Source: BQWY01 sp046351095
GTDB taxonomy: Bacteria; Nitrospirota; Nitrospiria; Nitrospirales; Nitrospiraceae
Assembly (NCBI GenBank): GCA_046351095.1
Contig: JAXLZC010000001.1
Span: forward strand, 124,001 to 188,000
DNA length: 64,000 bases
Reading direction: 5' to 3'
Position 1 is the first letter of the stretch, and each line of letters starts with the position of its first letter. The notes beneath the pieces were generated by a model, which had not been told where the DNA came from, did no database searches, and saw nothing but the letters and a program-made list of their open reading frames with translations. Positions 62,601-64,000 of this stretch are shown one piece after another. Position numbers and translations under genes: made by a program.

Positions 62601-62686
62601 CGTTGTTGTTCGTTCCCGCTCTCTACGCCCTCTGGTTCCGCCTCGGAAAACAACAGGCAACGTCGCTACAAGCGACGACCGTCTAA
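59597..62686 (+). CDS. RND-family efflux pump (AcrB-like)
   Basis: A 1029-residue inner-membrane proton-driven pump of standard length. TM1 is TLFFILLSILAGAYSF; the first periplasmic domain has ALWPGATPEELERQVVDRLE; the TM4 proton relay has the Asp pair in LGLLVDDAIIAIEMM; the second repeat starts at VVAGTVGLLVLAII; the TM10-12 region has RPVVLTALAAVLAFVPLTM. It starts in an ATGA overlap with the adaptor gene. Substrate class (drugs, solvents or metals) is unknown; the motif pattern is nearer to HAE1-type multidrug pumps than to CzcA. Confidence 0.92.
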   Translation: MSFPNLSALAVRERAVTLFFILLSILAGAYSFISLGRAEDPAFTMRVLVVSALWPGATPEELERQVVDRLEKRIQEVEYFYRTQTIIHPGRADLIVQFQDFSPSLKVPELLYQVRKRVQDEASNLPSGVIGPLVNDDFGDVYFSLLAVTAPGLPMRDVTREAEAIRDRLQRVPGVQKALMIGERTERVYAEFDIGRLNNLGISARKIFDAIDANNRLVPSGFLDMKGPRVYVRVDADLSDPDRLATVPIRIGDRLLRLSDVATIHRGYVDPPTYLVRARGQDALLLGVVMQKGENGLEFGERLGAFIADEQRRLPLGISLSTLTNQTDAISAAVNLFQVKFLVAVAVVMGVSILAIGLRAGLIVGIAVPLTLGLTFLLMKLTGMNLDRITLGALIISLGLLVDDAIIAIEMMLVKMESGWDRVRAAGHAWNVTAAPMLSGTLVTVAGFVPIGFAQSSVGEYAGNIFWVLAYALLVSWVVAVTFTPYLGVRLLPAVVAHEQAGEASRESHAGHSIYDTPMYQRLRKLVAACVRRRVLVVAGTVGLLVLAIIGMVTAVEKQFFPSSDRPEVLVDVLMPQGSAIATTDETSKKLETILAALPEVKTLSAYIGGGPPRFFLGSAPEQPDPAFAKIIAIGGDADERDRIMAELHRHIDAGEFPEARIRVTRLLYGPPVEWPVSFRVLGKDPHVLRQIAGEVREIVAQHPKTMQAHLDWDERTPVIHLEMDPERLRLMGLTPHDVAQRLQFQLDGVAVTEVRQDIRTVQVRARGLRNMAPFPEMESPDGRKIPLAQLGKLQVRYEEPVVKRINRERSLSVHAEVHDAQPPDVTMEIWAQLADMRKRLPDGYRIDLSGSVEESGKADASIQKLQPLMIALMLIFIMLQMRSFSGTFMVLATAPLGLIGAVVALVLFRQPFGFVALLGLIGLAGILMRNTMILTQQVQDNMREGMEAREAVVEAAVRRARPVVLTALAAVLAFVPLTMDSFWGPLAYVLIGGVSVGTVISLLFVPALYALWFRLGKQQATSLQATTV

Positions 62687-62785
62687 CCACTGACAGTGGG
62701 AACGTGGTAGGATCGGCGCCGCGCCGATTGTGTCGTCCTCCGCGTTACGCTCCGTACACACCTCCGCGCACACACGACACGCACC

Positions 62786-63370
62786 ATGGATGCCGCACTG
62801 TTTCACGCGATCAACGGACTCGCCGGGCATGTCACCTGGCTCGACGCGTTGATGCGATTGTTTTCGCATCCGAGCCCTGGTCTCGTCGGCGTGATTGTGC
62901 TTGCGGCAGGGTGGTTCTGGTGGAATCGGTGGGAAGCGTTGTTCGCCATTCCGACAGTCGCATCCGCGGTGTCGATCGCGGACGCCATCGGCGCGCAGGT
63001 GAAACATGTTGTCCAGCGGCCGCGCCCCTGTCTCGCCTTGCCGGACGCCACGGTGCTCGGGCAATGTGGCGGCCTGCACAGTTTCCCGTCCAACCATGCG
63101 GCCAATTCGGCGGCCATCGCCTCGTTTCTCCATGTACTCTATCCGAAGAGCGCGTATGTGACCTGGCCGATCGTCGCGATGATCGGGCTGGCGCGTGTGT
63201 ATATCGGCGTGCACTATGTGACGGATATTCTCGGCGGTTGGTTGATCGGTATGGTAATGGGCGCGGGCGCGGCATTTTTGTTGTTACGCTGGCACCGTTT
63301 CCGTCCGACGGTCCCCGGCGATGCTTCATCGCAGTCGGGCGACATGGCGGCGATGGCTCCGAAGGACTGA
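62786..63370 (+). CDS. PAP2-family membrane phosphatase
   Basis: 194 residues with about five hydrophobic segments. The three PAP2 signatures are KHVVQRPRP (KxxxxxxRP), SFPSNHAANS (PSNH) and ARVYIGVHYVTD (SRxxxxxHxxxD-like). Family members dephosphorylate undecaprenyl diphosphate or other lipid phosphates at the periplasmic face (PgpB/BcrC-like). Substrate uncertain. It converges with the - strand GTPase gene. Confidence 0.87.
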   Translation: MDAALFHAINGLAGHVTWLDALMRLFSHPSPGLVGVIVLAAGWFWWNRWEALFAIPTVASAVSIADAIGAQVKHVVQRPRPCLALPDATVLGQCGGLHSFPSNHAANSAAIASFLHVLYPKSAYVTWPIVAMIGLARVYIGVHYVTDILGGWLIGMVMGAGAAFLLLRWHRFRPTVPGDASSQSGDMAAMAPKD

Positions 63371-63408
63371 GTTGCGCTGTCGATTCGGTGTAGATCGCTA
63401 ACCGGGGA

Positions 63409-63999
63409 TTAGTTTTCGGCGAGGCAAGCCAGGAGATTCGTTTCGCAGGTCGTTTGGTCGTAGTCGCGGCCGATCAAAACGATGGCATGCGGCGGTTCAT
63501 CCAGCAGATGCAGCGGTTCTAGTTGGTTCACACCCAACGACGCGTACTGAAACTCTTGTAGCGTCGGCTCATCCACAAAACGAAAGAATCCCTTCGCGCG
63601 CTCTACGCCGTTCGGCAAATGTTGTCGCCAGGATTCGAATCGTGCTCGCACCAGCGGCGCCGACAGGCGTACGGTTTTCACCATCGGGTGGTAGGCGGCA
63701 CGCGCCCCGCGTCCGTGTGGCGGAGCGTGGCCCAACGTGACGTTCACCTCGCTTCGTGGTTGCGGCGCGTGGTTTGAGGCGGCCAGCATGGCTGCGAGGT
63801 CGATCCGCGCGTGCGAGGCCTCCCACGCACGCGCATGGGGATTGATCCGACGGATTTCCGCGAGAGAGCCGTCCCAGAGCGGACCAATGGCGAGGTCGCG
63901 CTTGTTCAGCACGATATCGTCGGCGTATCGGATCGAATGGCTGACGACCGGGTCAGCGTAAGCCGTGGCCGGATCCGTGGCGGGATTGATGATCGCAAT
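63409..63999 (-). CDS. COG0523 metallochaperone GTPase, third copy (5' partial, runs off the right edge)
   Basis: The frame is open to the right edge; 196 C-terminal residues are visible. Near the start of the visible part is RYADDIVLNKRDLA, the G4 region of G3E GTPases (AD-IVLNK-D). The CobW C-terminal domain follows: VKTVRLSAPLVRARFESWRQ, GFFRFVDEPTLQEFQYAS and AIVLIGRDYD. Walker A and CxCC lie outside the window. It would make a third member beside those at 38921 and 44311. Confidence 0.75.
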   Translation of the reverse strand: MAIINPATDPATAYADPVVSHSIRYADDIVLNKRDLAIGPLWDGSLAEIRRINPHARAWEASHARIDLAAMLAASNHAPQPRSEVNVTLGHAPPHGRGARAAYHPMVKTVRLSAPLVRARFESWRQHLPNGVERAKGFFRFVDEPTLQEFQYASLGVNQLEPLHLLDEPPHAIVLIGRDYDQTTCETNLLACLAEN

Positions 64000-64000
64000 C

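Overview
The window looks like a chromosomal segment of a GC-rich, Gram-negative autotroph of Nitrospira type (phylum Nitrospirota). This is a judgement from gene content and order, not a database match: fructose-bisphosphatase next to a class I aldolase, PIN/TRAM-ispD-ispF-cysE, a lipopolysaccharide/exopolysaccharide cluster and outer-membrane TonB receptors. No rRNA, tRNA, CRISPR array, transposase or phage gene is visible. Both edges cut genes: a bifunctional sugar-nucleotide enzyme at the left and a COG0523 GTPase at the right.

Region 1 (1-23.5 kb) is a surface-polysaccharide cluster, all on the + strand. It has enzymes for a 2,3-diacetamido-2,3-dideoxy-hexuronic acid (oxidoreductase/acetyltransferase fusion, aminotransferase, 2-epimerase), an ABC exporter of Wzm/Wzt type with an enlarged carbohydrate-binding tail, two methyltransferases, an SGNH hydrolase, two extended SDR epimerases, four recognisable glycosyltransferases and a fifth probable one, two asparagine-synthase-type amidotransferases and a WcaJ-like initiating phosphotransferase. 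The probable glycosyltransferase contains a run of eleven G, a possible phase-variation site. Regions 2 and 3 look more GC-rich than region 1 by eye.

Region 2 (23.5-38 kb) is mostly housekeeping: a KdsC-like phosphatase, ManC and phosphomannomutase (GDP-mannose supply), a DUF3108 protein, fructose-bisphosphatase, class I aldolase, PIN/TRAM protein, ispD, ispF, cysE, a PsiF-repeat protein, truA, a cell-wall amidase, a NYN-domain protein and tatD.

Region 3 (38-55.2 kb) is the most unusual part, a probable metal (most likely zinc) homeostasis island. It starts with a Fur/Zur-type regulator and holds two COG0523 GTPases, a WD40 protein, a MoaB-like protein, a ZIP transporter with a His-rich loop, a degenerate thiol-peroxidase-like protein, a DUF418 membrane protein, two TonB-dependent receptors and a stand-alone TonB C-terminal-like protein. 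Four small exported or membrane proteins scattered through it form a divergent paralogous family with a shared motif, D-x-[CH]-x-W-[ILV]-[DEQ], followed 44-45 residues later by R-[GA]-P-P. Each lies directly upstream of a GTPase or a TonB receptor. The leader of the first GTPase can fold into two mutually exclusive RNA structures. A DAHP synthase and an FmdB-like zinc-ribbon protein also lie here.

Region 4 (55.2-64 kb) is a transport block: a P-type cation ATPase and MarR-type regulator on the - strand, diverging from an RND efflux adaptor/pump pair over an 8-bp inverted repeat; then a PAP2 phosphatase and, on the - strand, the C-terminal part of a third COG0523 GTPase.
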